Assembly: GCF_040436345.1 (NCBI RefSeq)
Contig: NC_133223.1
Coordinates: 22,889,410-22,953,409 of the forward strand
Origin: Pagrus major
Lineage: Eukaryota > Chordata > Actinopteri > Spariformes > Sparidae
Direction: 5' to 3'
DNA length: 64,000 nucleotides
Below are positions 24,602 through 40,025 of this stretch, piece after piece; position 1 is the first letter of the stretch; each line of letters opens with the position of its first letter. The position numbers and the translations under genes were made by a program. Below the pieces are notes generated by a model, which was given only the letters and a program-made list of their open reading frames with translations, was not told the DNA's origin and ran no database searches.

Positions 24602-26796
24602 AAATCACAGATGAAGCTCTGTCTGGCTCTGCAGCATCAAGGCCGGTGGGAGTGGGTCAGCGGGGACCGAGGCGAGGAAATGAGCCTGCCGATCAAAAGG
24701 TAAAGAAGGTGCGCCTGTTTGGGGAACGTAATGAGTTTCAACCCTGCGACCCGCCTATATGTTTTCATACAGAGCTTATTTTGTTTATGTCACACCCTCA
24801 CACGCAGTCATCAAACATTTTCCTCCACCTCCTCCTGCACCCTCGTCCCTCCTTCACCTGAAGTCCTCTACCTCTCACGTTTCTGGCTTATTTTGCCAGC
24901 GTTTAACGACTGTTTACGCGCTCTCGTGCAGCGGTTGAGCTGCATGTTTCTGTTCTACAGGGTGTGTTTTCACTGTAATTAACGGGGCAGGTTTGAGGTA
25001 AACAAGCCAGAATTTAGGTCACATAGTCTCAGTGTTACTCTGAAAACAGATCCATAAACAGACCTACATTAGGTGGGGTTTTCTTACAATGGAGATGCTT
25101 TGAAGTGACAATGGAGGATGGGTAACTGTGCGCCCACGGGTGCTATTCGCTCTGTTATGTCTGTTTGTATCTCCTGTCCTGCACCGTGTCTCCGTCCTTC
25201 CCTGATACGAGAGACGTCTCAGATATTTCCGTTGTTAAAGTCCACAACAGCTGCTGTGTCACACGTGCACCAGTGTTTCTGTTAAGCTGCCATCCTGCAG
25301 ACGTTTTTGCATAATTATCATCCCGAGCAGCTGTAAACAGCCTCTCCCACCCCTGTCTGCATGTTGCTTGGTCTAACTAAAAGCAAAAACATATAGGCCG
25401 GTCTGTACTTATGTCGGTGTTTTACTTGTGGCACGTTCTGTTATCTTCATGTGTAAATTTAAAACACGGTGTTTGAACAGACGGAGAACTTCTGCACGTC
25501 TGGTCTGTAAACTTCCCCTCACATTCTTGTCTGAATCGATTTATTTTCAAAGGAAATGGTGGGTTGAATGCTGGAAAAAGAAAAATGTCCTTCCTCTTTC
25601 CCGAGGTATTTTTTTGTTGACTGATGGAACAAGTTGTAAAGAATAATTTACGAGGAGACTGAAAAAGAAAAACCACAGTCCAGAGAGAGTTTGACTGATT
25701 TTATACCAGGCAACAGAAACATAAAGACACTGATGGCACCTGTTTTGTATGGATGACTTAAAGATACGATATGTAAAGTTTCTGCATTACAACAACTCAA
25801 CCTTTGTTATGTATTTAGTTGAGCTGTTGTAATGTTAAGTTAACGTTGCGACTTCCGGAAAGTCGGTGAACGAGACTAAACTAAACAGGAATAAAACTTT
25901 CAAATATTAGCTCGGCTGGAGTCGTCAGCGCCAGCATGATTACTGTACTTTAGCTGTCAGCCAGTGAGCAACAGCACACATCAGGAGTGTGTGTCTGTGT
26001 TTACATTCAGGTCAACGCTGACTAAGTTGTACATTTCCCCCCCAGCTCAAGTCCACAGCCATCGTTACAGAACATAAACGCCCCACGATGGTCACCTCCG
26101 CAGATCGCTGCTGCAGTCCGGTTGATAAACAGGAGTGATGATAAATCTTTTGAATCCCAAAAGTTAAAAAGTAAAATCTCTGAGCTCAGGATCAGAGCAG
26201 GATCTGATGTGACTCCAGGTGTTTACTCCTCCAGAAGGTCGGACTCTGCACCCGACTCTCTCCTCTCTGCCTCGTTTAACTTTTACCTTTAATACACTGC
26301 TTGATGTTATAAGAAGGTTAAGACTACAACGGGAATACTTTTGTTTGTTTTGTGTTTCTTTGTTTGTCTTGTTTTTGTTTATTGTTCATCTCTGTAGGGT
26401 TTTTTTCTCCTTCTTTTCAAAAATGTTTTGTTTTCTTTTACTGTTGATGTCCACAGACTTTAAGTCCAAGGAAAACTCCACCAGGAAACCCTTTAATTAA
26501 GACAAGCTGAGGAGGGATCCCTCTCCTAGGACAGACTTAAAATTAAATTAAATTAAACTTAAATTGTAGGGACAATCTGGGTGACAAAATTACAGAGACT
26601 GTCGACAGAGATGAAGAATATGGATCTGGGAGGATATCGTCAAACGGACCTGAGCTACGCGACTTCACTTAATTATAGAAACCTGGAAGAAGACAAGACA
26701 ACACAAACATACCAGAGTTCAGCTCAGAGGAGAAACAACTATCTCATTACTCTCTCTTTCATTCATACCCACTTTGTTCCTGGTTTACTGATACTG

Positions 26797-26797
<1 letters not shown>

Positions 26798-26881
<84 letters not shown>
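26798..26881. repeat. (CA)n microsatellite
   Basis: A pure CA tract of about 84 nt. Confidence 0.95.
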
Positions 26882-26883
<2 letters not shown>

Positions 26884-27414
26884 GGAGACCCCGGGGATGG
26901 GAAAGAGAGAAGCATGAAATCCAGGTCATGCATTGATGGTGACTTTGAAGGCACAAGGACATTTGATCTGCAGCCAGAGCGTCTGTTTGCTTCCTCACAG
27001 CATTTCTGTCTGTCTCTCTGTCTCTCACACATGAAGACGGATACAAAAACTGTTTGTCGTCACGCTGCTCAGAAGCTCTGGGAGGATGGATACACTGCTG
27101 TTTGTCAAGAAATAGTCCCAACGTGTAACTTGGGCTAAAAATCAATAATTGCTGTTTACTCATTTCTCATTCTGTGTGGGCTAAATACAAAAAGATATGA
27201 CAAAACAACAAATCACGAGCTGTATTAGTGCATGCAGGTAATTTGTTTCCCCCCTCACCTATAATTATGAGTGCTTACAGTTAAAAAGGACAAACATGCA
27301 CTTAGATAAAGAAAAGCTACAACAACATCAGATATAATTAGATGCTTGGATTTGGGGAACTTGAGCTCCTGTCCAGGGTTGTGGGAAGAGCAGAGGCGTC
27401 ATTACTCTCACTTC

Positions 27415-28075
27415 ACCTGTCAGTGTTAGCTCCTCCAACATGCTAACAGCAATGTTAGCTTCTTAGACTGTCTAACATGAGTGCTGGCTTTTCCAACAGG
27501 CTAACATCAATATTAGCTTCTTCAACAGGCTAACACCAATGTTAGCATCACTACAGGCTATCATCATTGTTAGCTTTTCCAACAGGCTAACATCAATGTT
27601 AGCTTAGGTTAACATAAATGTTTATGCATTTATGTTAACCTAATGTTAGCTTAGGTTCACATAAATGTTAGCTTCTTCAGAAGGTTAACATCAATATTAG
27701 CTTCTTCAACAGGCTAACAGCAATGTTAGCGTCACTACAGGCTATCATCAGTGTTAGCTTCTCCAACAGGTTAACATAAATGTTAGCTTCTCCCAAAGGC
27801 TAACATCAGTGTTAGCTTCTCCAGAAGGCTAACATCAATTTTAACATCTTAAATAGTCTACCATTAGTGCTAGCTTCTTCAACGGGTTAACATCAGTGTT
27901 AGCTTCTCCAATAGGCTAATATCAATGTTACTTTTTCCACAGGATAAAATTGGTGTTAGACTTTTTACAACATGCTAACACTGATGTTAGCTTTTCCAAC
28001 AGACTAACATCAGTGGCAGCTTCTCTCATGGGCTAATATGAGGGTTAGCTATTTCAGTGGTTATAATTAGTAGTA
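27415..28075. repeat. Minisatellite of about 30-bp GTTAGC...GCTAAC units
   Basis: About twenty degenerate units of the form 'gttagcttctccaacaggct' + 'aacatcaat'. Each unit begins with GTTAGC and carries the reverse complement GCTAAC some ten bases later, so single units can form small hairpins and the array can fold on either strand. No coding. Confidence 0.85.
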
Positions 28076-28493
28076 GCCTTTCAGTCTTTGTATTTCTGTG
28101 GCCATGTTGTTGCTGATCTTCATTGTCATAAAGATGTATCAACAGTGGAGCTGCCATTTTATTTTTGGATTCATAACTTAGGAAAGTATTTAGTTTGGAC
28201 GGTTCTGCAGAATACTTTCAAAGTTACTGGACCCTATTCCACCATGCACCGGGATAAACACAATGACAGAAAATAACTGCAAAATGAAATCTGATGAGGG
28301 CAGAAGTGTCACATGAGTGTTTGTATTTGATGTATCCACACAGTCAAACACTCAACAAGACTTGTCAGCAAACGTTCAGCCGGTCAGTAAACTGTGCTTG
28401 AGTTGATGTGTGTGTTTACAGTCGGACTGCCTCTCTCCTCCTCACTATTGGTGGACTTTTGTCCGTCCCTCCCCAAGTGAACCCTTTGATGCA

Positions 28494-28583
28494 GTTGCTA
28501 GGCAACCTCTGCTCCCTCTCTGCCCTCCTTTCTCTCCGAGCAGCGAGCTAGCTGTCTCGTCAGATGGAGAGAGTGATGTAAGT
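28494..28583 (+). promoter_or_regulatory. RFX X-box followed by a splice donor: possible first exon
   Basis: GTTGCTAGGCAAC at 28494-28506 is a perfect X-box (minus strand GTTGCC-T-AGCAAC fits GTNRCC-N-RGYAAC). It lies in locally GC- and pyrimidine-rich DNA. Sixty bases on, ATGGAGAGAGTGAT (28564-28577) abuts a consensus donor GTAAGT (28578-28583). RFX X-boxes usually mark promoters of ciliary genes. No downstream coding exon was found, so this may be the first exon of a non-coding RNA, or of a gene with distant exons. Confidence 0.4.
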
Positions 28584-29329
28584 CGGCTGTAACAGATTCA
28601 GAAACATGTGCACGTCACCCCGAGTAAAGCTGAGTCGTCGTTCATCATGTTAGCCTCAGATTAAATTCTAGACCGGTTCCTTTTTTCCTTTGCTTTTATT
28701 AGGTTAACGTGGCCAGACAACGTCAGTGTGCAAGCCATAGTGGCAGCTTATCACACTGACCTTAAAAGATCTTGCCAGCAGGCAGTCATCGTGCTTTAGG
28801 AGCTCGAGTCTCTTGGAGCGAAAGTGCCCCTGACTGTGCTGATAGCGTGTTGTGGATTTAGGACTATCTCAATAGAAATATGGTTTTGGAATAATTATTT
28901 CTAGTTATTCTGTCTAATTAAAAATACTGCACCAAGGCTGCAGTTTCTAACTTAACAGCTTTTTTTTTTGCATGTTGTGTTCTGCAATAAGAAGAACAAT
29001 ACTGGTGTAGAGGATGAAAACATCTTCCTAACTTGATGTCAACACTCAAACAAATGCAGTTTAATAAAACAGTCCTGAAAGGAATCCTACCCCATGAAGA
29101 TTATAATGTTCAGGTTTTGTTGAAACTGATTAAGATTTCACTTTCTGATCATTTTGGTGTCTTCAGGCTGACCTTCAAGAGGGTCTGAGGGACTAATAGC
29201 AGCACTGCAGTAGCCTCAGCTAGGTGAAACAAAAACTGGGTGTTTACTTAGTTCAATAAGAAAGGTTGTGTCTGTGTTAGCACTACTATGTCTGTGTCTT
29301 GTAGCTAACACTACTACTGTCACTTAAAT
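28584..29329. other. Gene-free stretch
   Basis: No coding exon and no repeat I can name. Confidence 0.5.
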
Positions 29330-29740
29330 ACAATATTTTGATTCTAAGCTACTAAGGTAATGCGGCTAATATGGTGGTTGATAACGCTAACATAGCAGTA
29401 AGCTAAAGTAGCTAATATGCTGTTTTTTATGCCAACATGGTAGTAAGCTAATTAATCTACTATTTTGGTCGATTACACTAAGATGGTAGTAAGCTAATGT
29501 AGCTATTGTGGTTGTTTATTATGCTGTTATGGTAGTAAGCTAATGTAGCTAATGTGGTGATTGATTACACTAAGATGTTGGTCAACTTATTTAGCTAATA
29601 TGCTGTATTTTTATGCTAATATGGTAGAAAGCTAATTAAGCTACTATTGTGGTTATAACACTTATAGAGATGTAAGCTAAAGTAGCTAATAAAATGAATG
29701 AAAACACTAATAGGGTCGTAAGCTAATGTAGCTAACATGT
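29330..29740. repeat. Minisatellite of about 46-bp units, copy upstream of serp2
   Basis: Degenerate units of the type 'gctaatgtagctaatatgg' + 'tggttgattacactaatatg' + 'gtagtaa', about nine copies. The same unit forms the larger array in serp2 intron 2 (33535-34470). Confidence 0.85.
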
Positions 29741-30779
29741 TGGTTGAGATATCATCGCCCTGGTTTCCTTTGAAAAAAGCCTAAGAGATTATTAAATAGA
29801 AAGAAAAAAATCTTCTGTGGTGAACTCAAGTTTATGATACTTAGATGTTTTGTTCAGGAAGATAATCTTCACAGATGAACACTTCTGTGATTTTCGAAGC
29901 GTAAATTAAATCTCTTGTATTAAAAAGCTAATGTTAGGCTTTAAACAGACTACAATGAGGTCACATAACTTAAACGTTGCCACTACAAAAAAAGATGAAT
30001 CTACAAGTTGTAAAGTTAAAGTTAGAATAGTTTCCAACTATAGTCGACCTGTAAAGACGGACTAGTGAGGAGATGTTTGGTGTGATGATGTTTAATGTCC
30101 CCGACAACTTCTGTAGCCTCAGTTAGCCACTTGTTAGCATGCGCCATTTTTAAGACACATAAGCACTATATAAGTAAATTGTCGGCCATTTAATGATGTA
30201 TTTTATATTGTAGAACAAAACGTGTAAATATTTTAAGCCTGTGGTGACTACAGACCTTAAAATTCAGACATTTAACCAAAAAACAATTTAAAAAACCTGT
30301 TGACTTTGAGACGAGGGAATCAGCTGTGCACAAATACGAACTGATTTCTGGGTTTTAGACACAAACAACTCTATAACAGTCAGAATGAAGACAGTAATCC
30401 TTTTTAAAATACAAAACATAAACCATTTGCACAATGTTTTTGTGCGTAACTTTTTAAATGTAATTTCTTTAGTCATTTGATTCATATATATCTGCATCTA
30501 CTTCTTCTTTCTGCTCTTTTATTATATTATATATATATATTTAAATTTTTTTTTAGCCCAAATATAATCAATTAAATTCATCATCGATTGCTGTATCCTC
30601 TCTCCAGGTGCAGAGAGCAGCTGTGTGGGGGAAAAACCCCAACACGAAGCCTATCAGTTCCTGTGATGCCCTTCAAAATAAAAGCGTTTCCAAGAATTTC
30701 ACATTAAAGCGGTTTGGAAAACGTACCAAACACGGCAAAAAACAACTTGTAGAATCTGGATTTACTTTCTGCGGGTCGT
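29741..30779. other. Gene-free stretch upstream of serp2
   Basis: AT-rich sequence with a (TA)n patch near 30525-30540. No coding exon seen. Confidence 0.5.
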
Positions 30780-34569
<3,790 letters not shown>

Positions 34570-34596
34570 TCCAGAAGGAGCCTCTGGACTACCACC

Positions 34597-34622
34597 TCCC
34601 CTCCCTCCCTCCCTCCCTCCCC
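34597..34622. repeat. (CCCT)n tract in the serp2 3' UTR
   Basis: A short CCCT/TCCC simple repeat 28 nt after the serp2 stop. Confidence 0.85.
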
Positions 34623-35028
34623 CCTGCCCTCACTGAGCCCAGCTAGCCTGCACCTGCACACCCCCGCCCCCCTCCAGAGGCACAGAGATTGACGCCAAAG
34701 CTTCGGATCCAGCAGACCTCAGAGTGAAGCTTCCCCCGACCGCCACCTCCTCCACCAGCCCCTCCCCCGGGACATCTGCCCCCCGCCCTCGATCAGCGTT
34801 TACAGTGTTGCAGTCTGTGGTACTGACAGCTTTTTCTATGGACAGTCTAAAACCACGTTGGCTGGAGAACATGCGTGTGTCATTAACTCACTAGGCACCT
34901 TTATGTGTGTGTGTGTGAAGGTGTGACTGTTAATGTGAGAGTGTGTGTGGCCGGTGATTCCTGCTGACAATGTGCCATATGTGTCTGTTTCAGTGTTCGT
35001 CTGTGACGTGCGAGAAGATCTTTTTTCA

Positions 35029-35034
35029 AATAAA
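35029..35034 (+). terminator. serp2: serp2 poly(A) signal AATAAA
   Basis: The first AATAAA after the serp2 stop, giving a 3' UTR of about 0.48 kb. Confidence 0.7.
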
Positions 35035-35641
35035 TGTTGAGCATTTAGGAAGCCTCCAGTTTGACTTCTGCTATTGTCTGAATTTCACCATTAAGCATCA
35101 ACTCCAGAGACTCCACAGAAGCTCGGCGTAACATATTATCTTTTGTTTTGGGTTGAACCACAAATCGAATGAACCGCTCATCCTATTATTCATTTCTGTT
35201 GGAGTTCACAGTGAAAAACATTCAATTCTGGTAAATTCTCAGACAAAACAAATGTAAAATTGGGACTTAAAATGAGCCCGACTGAATCAGACATTGACAT
35301 TATGATGTCTACGTGTTGAGCTGCAGAGATCTAAGTCTAAGTTAGCAAGCTAACAAGCTAGCCCTGACTTATCCTAATCCAAAACTCCTGTGCTCGCAGT
35401 GTAAACACCAACACTCCCCCGGTCCTCGACTGCACAGCTAACTGAGCTAACTAGCCAACAGTGATCGGCAGTAAGCGAATAGTCTGAAGATCACCTGGTA
35501 GCTTCGGTCCAAACACCGCTCGGTTGAGGCTTTTATCTCAGTTAACAGGCGAGTTCAACAACATAGCAGACACCATAGCTTGGTAACACGAGGAAGAACA
35601 GGACAGAGATGTGACCGCTTTGTTATTCTTCTTTAAGCATG
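35035..35641. other. Intergenic gap between converging serp2 and tsc22d1
   Basis: About 0.6 kb separates the two predicted poly(A) signals. It contains 'agttagcaagctaacaagctagc', related in motif to the minisatellites, and otherwise nothing recognisable. Confidence 0.6.
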
Positions 35642-35647
35642 TTTATT
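35642..35647 (-). terminator. tsc22d1: tsc22d1 poly(A) signal AATAAA
   Basis: Minus-strand AATAAA about 1.5 kb after the tsc22d1 stop. The long 3' UTR it implies (35642-37168) is consistent with the long 3' UTRs usual for this gene. Confidence 0.6.
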
Positions 35648-37168
35648 GAAAGTTTGTGAAGTGCAGCTGTCAAGTGCAATTGTGGTAAGTATGTTACAAT
35701 ATCTCATCCGGTCTTTGCAGAAACATGCACAGAACATGAGCATACAACTGATACACAGAATGAAAAAGAAAAAACATCTCCAGAGTTTGTTTTTTTTTTT
35801 TTTGTTTAAATGTTGAGATTTAAGATATTGTTCATCCAGAAGTTACATCACTGTCAAAAACTTTGGAAAAAAAAAAAAAAAAAATCATAAAAAGGTGCAA
35901 ATACTCCAGAAAGAAAAAAGAGCAAAGTGAGAATGGTTTTACATTAAGAGTTAATGTTGCAGTAAAGAGATATGGACAACATTGTTGGCTGTGTTGTTGT
36001 CAGTTAAATAACCTAAACTCCCGTCCGTCCCATCCACAGTCTTGAAAATACAGCATTAAAAATAGACGACACAGACTTCGGGCAAGACCAGCACACGCTC
36101 CCCGCTCACCCGCTTCAATCTGTGTGGCCAAGATAGCATCTGTTGTTTTTCTCCTCTCCCATCTCCTCACTATTTTACATGGTACTTACACTATACAGAA
36201 ATATACATCATCTTCTGCCCATCGAACTCGTTTGTTTTGTTTGTTTTTTTTTTTACGAAAAGAGAAAAATGCAGCGTAGCCCAAATGTCTCAACCCTGTC
36301 GAATAAGGTTTAAATTACATGCCACCGCAGGGTTGAGAGAACAGCAATGATGAGCTTTCGTCCAGGGCAAAAATGAGGAGCTTTGAAAGAGAAATACTGA
36401 AATAGAATATCATCATCTCCATAAGAAACCACGTTTTTGTTCATCCCGACAACCCCACGGTTGAAGTAACGTCATCAGTTCTGCCAAAGTGTTGTTCAAA
36501 ATACCCTCCCCCCCCCCCCCCCCCCGACTCCCCCATTCCAGATGGGGACTTTGTCATGGTAATAATAGCTCACATTCTTCATTTGTCACTCTGAGAAGGC
36601 TTTTTTGTTTTCTCTCTCTCTCAAACCTCTCGACCTGTAACTTTAGGATTCAGCATTGAGAGAGAACAACTTTTATTTACATCATTCAGCAAAAAAAAGT
36701 AACAACCAATACAATCCTCCACCTCCTCCTGCTCCTCGTCCTCCTCCTCCTCCTCCGCCCTCATCAGTAAAATCGACATCACTTAAAATCCAGACACAGG
36801 CACAGTGATTTTTTTTTTTAAATCTATAGTTAAGTTATATTGTCGCCACTGATAACTTGTTTTTGTTTCTTCTTGGTAAGACATTCTAGTTGATATGTCC
36901 AAGGGTTATTTGGCAAATGTTCGATGATTCAATCTTGCTCTGAAACCGATCCCGCCGTACACCGTCTTCAAGATTGTCACCCCCCCCGCTGTGCTGCGAA
37001 GCACCGCACCGCCTGTCCCACCAGCTGCATCCTTCTGAGAGATAAATATGTGCAAATTCTTGTCTTAACAGCGTCGCCTCCTGCTGCAGAAGGCAAGGTG
37101 TAGCTCTGCTGCTGCCGTAGCAGAACTCAAAAAATGTCAAGTCAGTTTTGTCTGCGTTACAGACCAGG
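35648..37168 (-). other. tsc22d1: Predicted tsc22d1 3' UTR
   Basis: About 1.5 kb between stop and poly(A) signal without coding. It contains a pure C18 tract on the plus strand (36508-36525), i.e. G18 in the mRNA, a TCC-rich stretch near 36721-36765, and long T/A runs. Confidence 0.6.
36508..36525. repeat. Poly(C) tract (poly(G) in tsc22d1 mRNA)
   Basis: Eighteen consecutive C on the plus strand. As RNA from the minus strand this is a G18 run able to form a G-quadruplex. Confidence 0.9.
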
Positions 37169-39665
37169 CTACGCCGACGGGCCAGAGCTGTGCGAGGTGG
37201 GCTGGATGAGGGTGGCGTTGCTCTGGGGTCCCGGTGTGGCAGCTGTCGGAGCGGCGGGCGGGGAGCCGGTCTGGACCTGGGCCTGGAACTGGGCCATCTG
37301 CTCCGGGCTGGCCAGTGTCTTCAGCAGGGTGTTCTCCTGCTCCAACTGGGAGTTGCGCTCGATCAGCTCCTTGATCTGCTCCTTCAGGACCTCCACCTCC
37401 TCACGCACGGCGTACATCAGGTGACTCTTCACCAGGTCCTGAGACAGACGGAGAGAAAAGTGTTCATGACTGGACTGTTTCAACAGATTCACATTAAAGG
37501 TGCACTATGTAGTTTTGGGTAAGAAATTTTAAGATCTTCATTGACTGATTTTTACTTTTTTTTATGCCTAAACAAACTAAATTAACAAACTCTTTGTTTT
37601 CATGACTCAATAAACTGAATAAACAAACTGACCTTAAAAAGACAACATCATTTCATACCGTTTATATTTGGCGGACCCTGCCACCTTTCTAGCTTCAAAC
37701 AGCTTGTTTGTTCAGTTTTGAAAAAATAAACATTTGAGTTTGTATTATTACTTCATTAATATTGTAAGTATTAAAATTCTGAGTCAGAAACTACATAGGC
37801 CTAAAAATTATTGGGTCATAGGTTAGAAAAGAAACTTTTGGCCTAGTGCCTCGGCTCTCTTTCAAGAGGCACTAAGATTTTTTTATGATAAAAGAAACAT
37901 AAGATTATAAATCTAACTTGATAAACAGGGAGAAAATGCTAAGAAATGGTCCCAAAGGTTGGAAGAGTACTCAAATGGCAGTAAAGTACAAATAAAACAT
38001 GTTGCAAATTGGTAAAATTGTTTATATCAAATTGTAAACAGTGTCTATTGCTCTCATCCAGTGTGGATATAAAATATTTTACAAACAAAGAACTTAATAT
38101 CAGAGTGAGTGTGTTAAAAATGTGTATTAAAAGTTTGTTTACTGTCAATGACGGTCCTACAAATTGTTAGCAACTACAGAAAAAACGCTAATAAAAATAA
38201 ACACACATTTTGTCATCATGTCATACATCAGGGACAGACAACTGTGTGTAATATATGATTGATCGACAGAATGCTGCCAATATCTTCACTGTGTATTAAA
38301 TCAATGTGATTGAAATGACTGACGACAAACCAAAACAAGCCATAAATAAGATGCACAAAATAATTCAGACCTAAAATATTACAAACTTAATCATGAATCA
38401 AACATAATGACATACATTGAAGTGACGTCAGATGATTTATAATCTGGTTAAAACACAATAAACAAGATAAAGACAAAGCGCGTGAGTGTGTGTGTGTGTG
38501 TATTCCCAAGGTTCGACGTCATTAACCCGGGGCCAATCAGAAGCAGAGATATTTATAACCAGGCGTGTGAGCCCTCCAGTTTGCCTAGCAACAGGCCCTG
38601 ACAGCAGCAGCGACAACAACAGAGACTAAAGTGAAACAGAAAATACAGCCAGGTTTCGTTTTCTGGGTGGAAAAGGGCTCTGAATGTATAGACCTGATAT
38701 TACAACAGCACAATTAAGCCAACAAAAGGTATTACACCGCATTAAATAACAATACTTTATCGTCTCGAGCTGTGTGGGGCGGTTGGTTTGAGGTAAGTGC
38801 TAGTTACACTTATTTTAAGCTAGCTAACTAGCATACTATATTGTTAGCATAAACAGTAATTTTTTAGCCCCAAAAATAACTTTTACGGGTATGAAATTAT
38901 ATGACGACCACAGAACAATACAATGTGACATTCATTGTAGTCCACAGCCTGTTTTGTGTATGTTTTGTGTCAGGAATTTAAATGAAAACCTGTTTAAAAC
39001 TACGCAGATAAACACAACTCATGCAGCATCTTGTCATAACGAAGCCCCCCCTTATTCAAACATCATTTTAGTTGTAATAAAGCAGTTAGTCAGATTTTTT
39101 GTGAGGGGTTTAGAGGTGAAAAAAACAAAAAAAAACAACTCACCATTGCTTGTTCAATCTTGTTGTCAATGGCCACAACGCTGGCTCCTGACGAGCTGCA
39201 AAAAACATAAGAGAAAGATAAATGAATCACACAGTTTGGACCCGATCTGTGCTGCAACACCACACAGGATCAATGCAGAGCCGCAGCCTTACAGAGGAGC
39301 AAGCCTGCCTCCCCTTTATAGAAATGTGGGTCGTTACAGGAAGCCTCTGGAAATTTCTATAAAAATCAACGGCCTGGTTTCATTGTGGAGCAATTCCTCA
39401 TTCCTACAAAGCGGCGTGGCCTCTGCGAGAGTAGCATCCGTCGACCGAGCCTCCATCACACACACAGAGGTGACATTACTGCCGCAGGTGAACACAGTAA
39501 AAGGACACTACAGGGGCTTTATAACAGCATTTACCTATTGTCGAGCTTGACGTGCGAGCTCTCCGCGCTCAGCAGCGACGACAGAAACGAGATGGAGAAA
39601 TTTCTCAGCTGGCAGACGCCAAGGTCCATCGCCACGGAGTAGCACGGCGAATTCATGCTGGCCAT
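37169..39665 (-). CDS. tsc22d1: TSC22 domain family protein 1, short isoform, 150 aa
   Basis: Exons are 39665-39535, 39195-39144 and 37438-37169 (131+52+270 nt), all GT-AG with phases 2 and 0. Exon 1 encodes [20 protein letters not shown], and then [10 protein letters not shown] and VKLDN as in human short TSC22D1. Exon 2 gives [17 protein letters not shown]. Exon 3 opens the TSC box ([16 protein letters not shown], residues 62-77) and a leucine zipper with heptad leucines at 79, 86, 93 and 100. The tail is Gln/Pro/Ser/Thr-rich. The protein is a TGF-beta-responsive leucine-zipper regulator that dimerises with other TSC22 proteins in nucleus and cytoplasm. Adjacency to serp2 and the N-terminus separate it from tsc22d3. 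The long first exon of the large isoform is not in the window. Confidence 0.96.
37495..37700. repeat. Dispersed 'aggtgcactatgtagtttt' repeat in tsc22d1 intron 2
   Basis: 'ttaaaggtgcactatgtag' followed by an AT-rich block and 'tttggcggaccctgccacc' matches a common fish MITE-like repeat type. Family unassigned. Confidence 0.5.
38514..38798 (+). promoter_or_regulatory. Promoter-like segment antisense to tsc22d1 with X-box-like site and donor
   Basis: In order on the plus strand: CRE-like CGACGTCA (38514-38521), CCAAT (38533-38537), TATA-like TATTTATAA (38550-38558), X-box-like TTTGCCTAGCAAC (38580-38592, one mismatch), then about 200 bp ending in a consensus donor GTAAGT (38793-38798). The order and spacing fit a plus-strand promoter plus first exon inside a tsc22d1 intron. 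No ORF is associated, so an antisense non-coding RNA is the likeliest product. Confidence 0.4.
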
Positions 39666-39749
39666 GTTGGGTTTTTGTTTTTTTTTGGTTGTTTTTTTCC
39701 CCTTAAATGTTACAGTCCGTTCACGAATAGATCCCGTCTCGACCTCCAC

Positions 39750-40025
39750 GCGACCAGCTCCGCGAGACACATCCACGAGGCGATATTGTATGGAGTAGAA
39801 AAAAGCTCGTGCACCGACCGCAGCGGCACAAATACAATCCAAGGTCAGCTCATCTCGGCTCTACAACACAGAATCTGCGGCTCGGGACGAGCCCGCATAA
39901 TTTATCCAGCGACGAACCGAGAGGGCGGCCGCCGATTGGTCGAGACGGAGGCTGTTTGCATAATCTATGCGGGAACGCCCCCACCTGCCGCTCAGCTGAC
40001 GCGCTTTTTGCATAAATTATTCCAG
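39750..40025 (-). promoter_or_regulatory. tsc22d1: tsc22d1 short-isoform promoter, CpG-rich
   Basis: CpG-rich DNA upstream of the ATG contains a minus-strand CCAAT (39939-39935), a GC/CACC-type box (ggtgggggcg, near 39975-39985), and three octamer-like GCATAAT/GCATAAA sites at about 39895, 39958 and 40010, spaced 50-65 bp. The TSS probably lies near 39850-39900. NotI-like gcggccgc at 39925-39932 marks the island core. Confidence 0.6.

Noticed and set aside
34630..34872. 80-aa minus-strand ORF downstream of serp2
   Set aside because: It lies in the serp2 3' UTR, is low-complexity, and has no family similarity.
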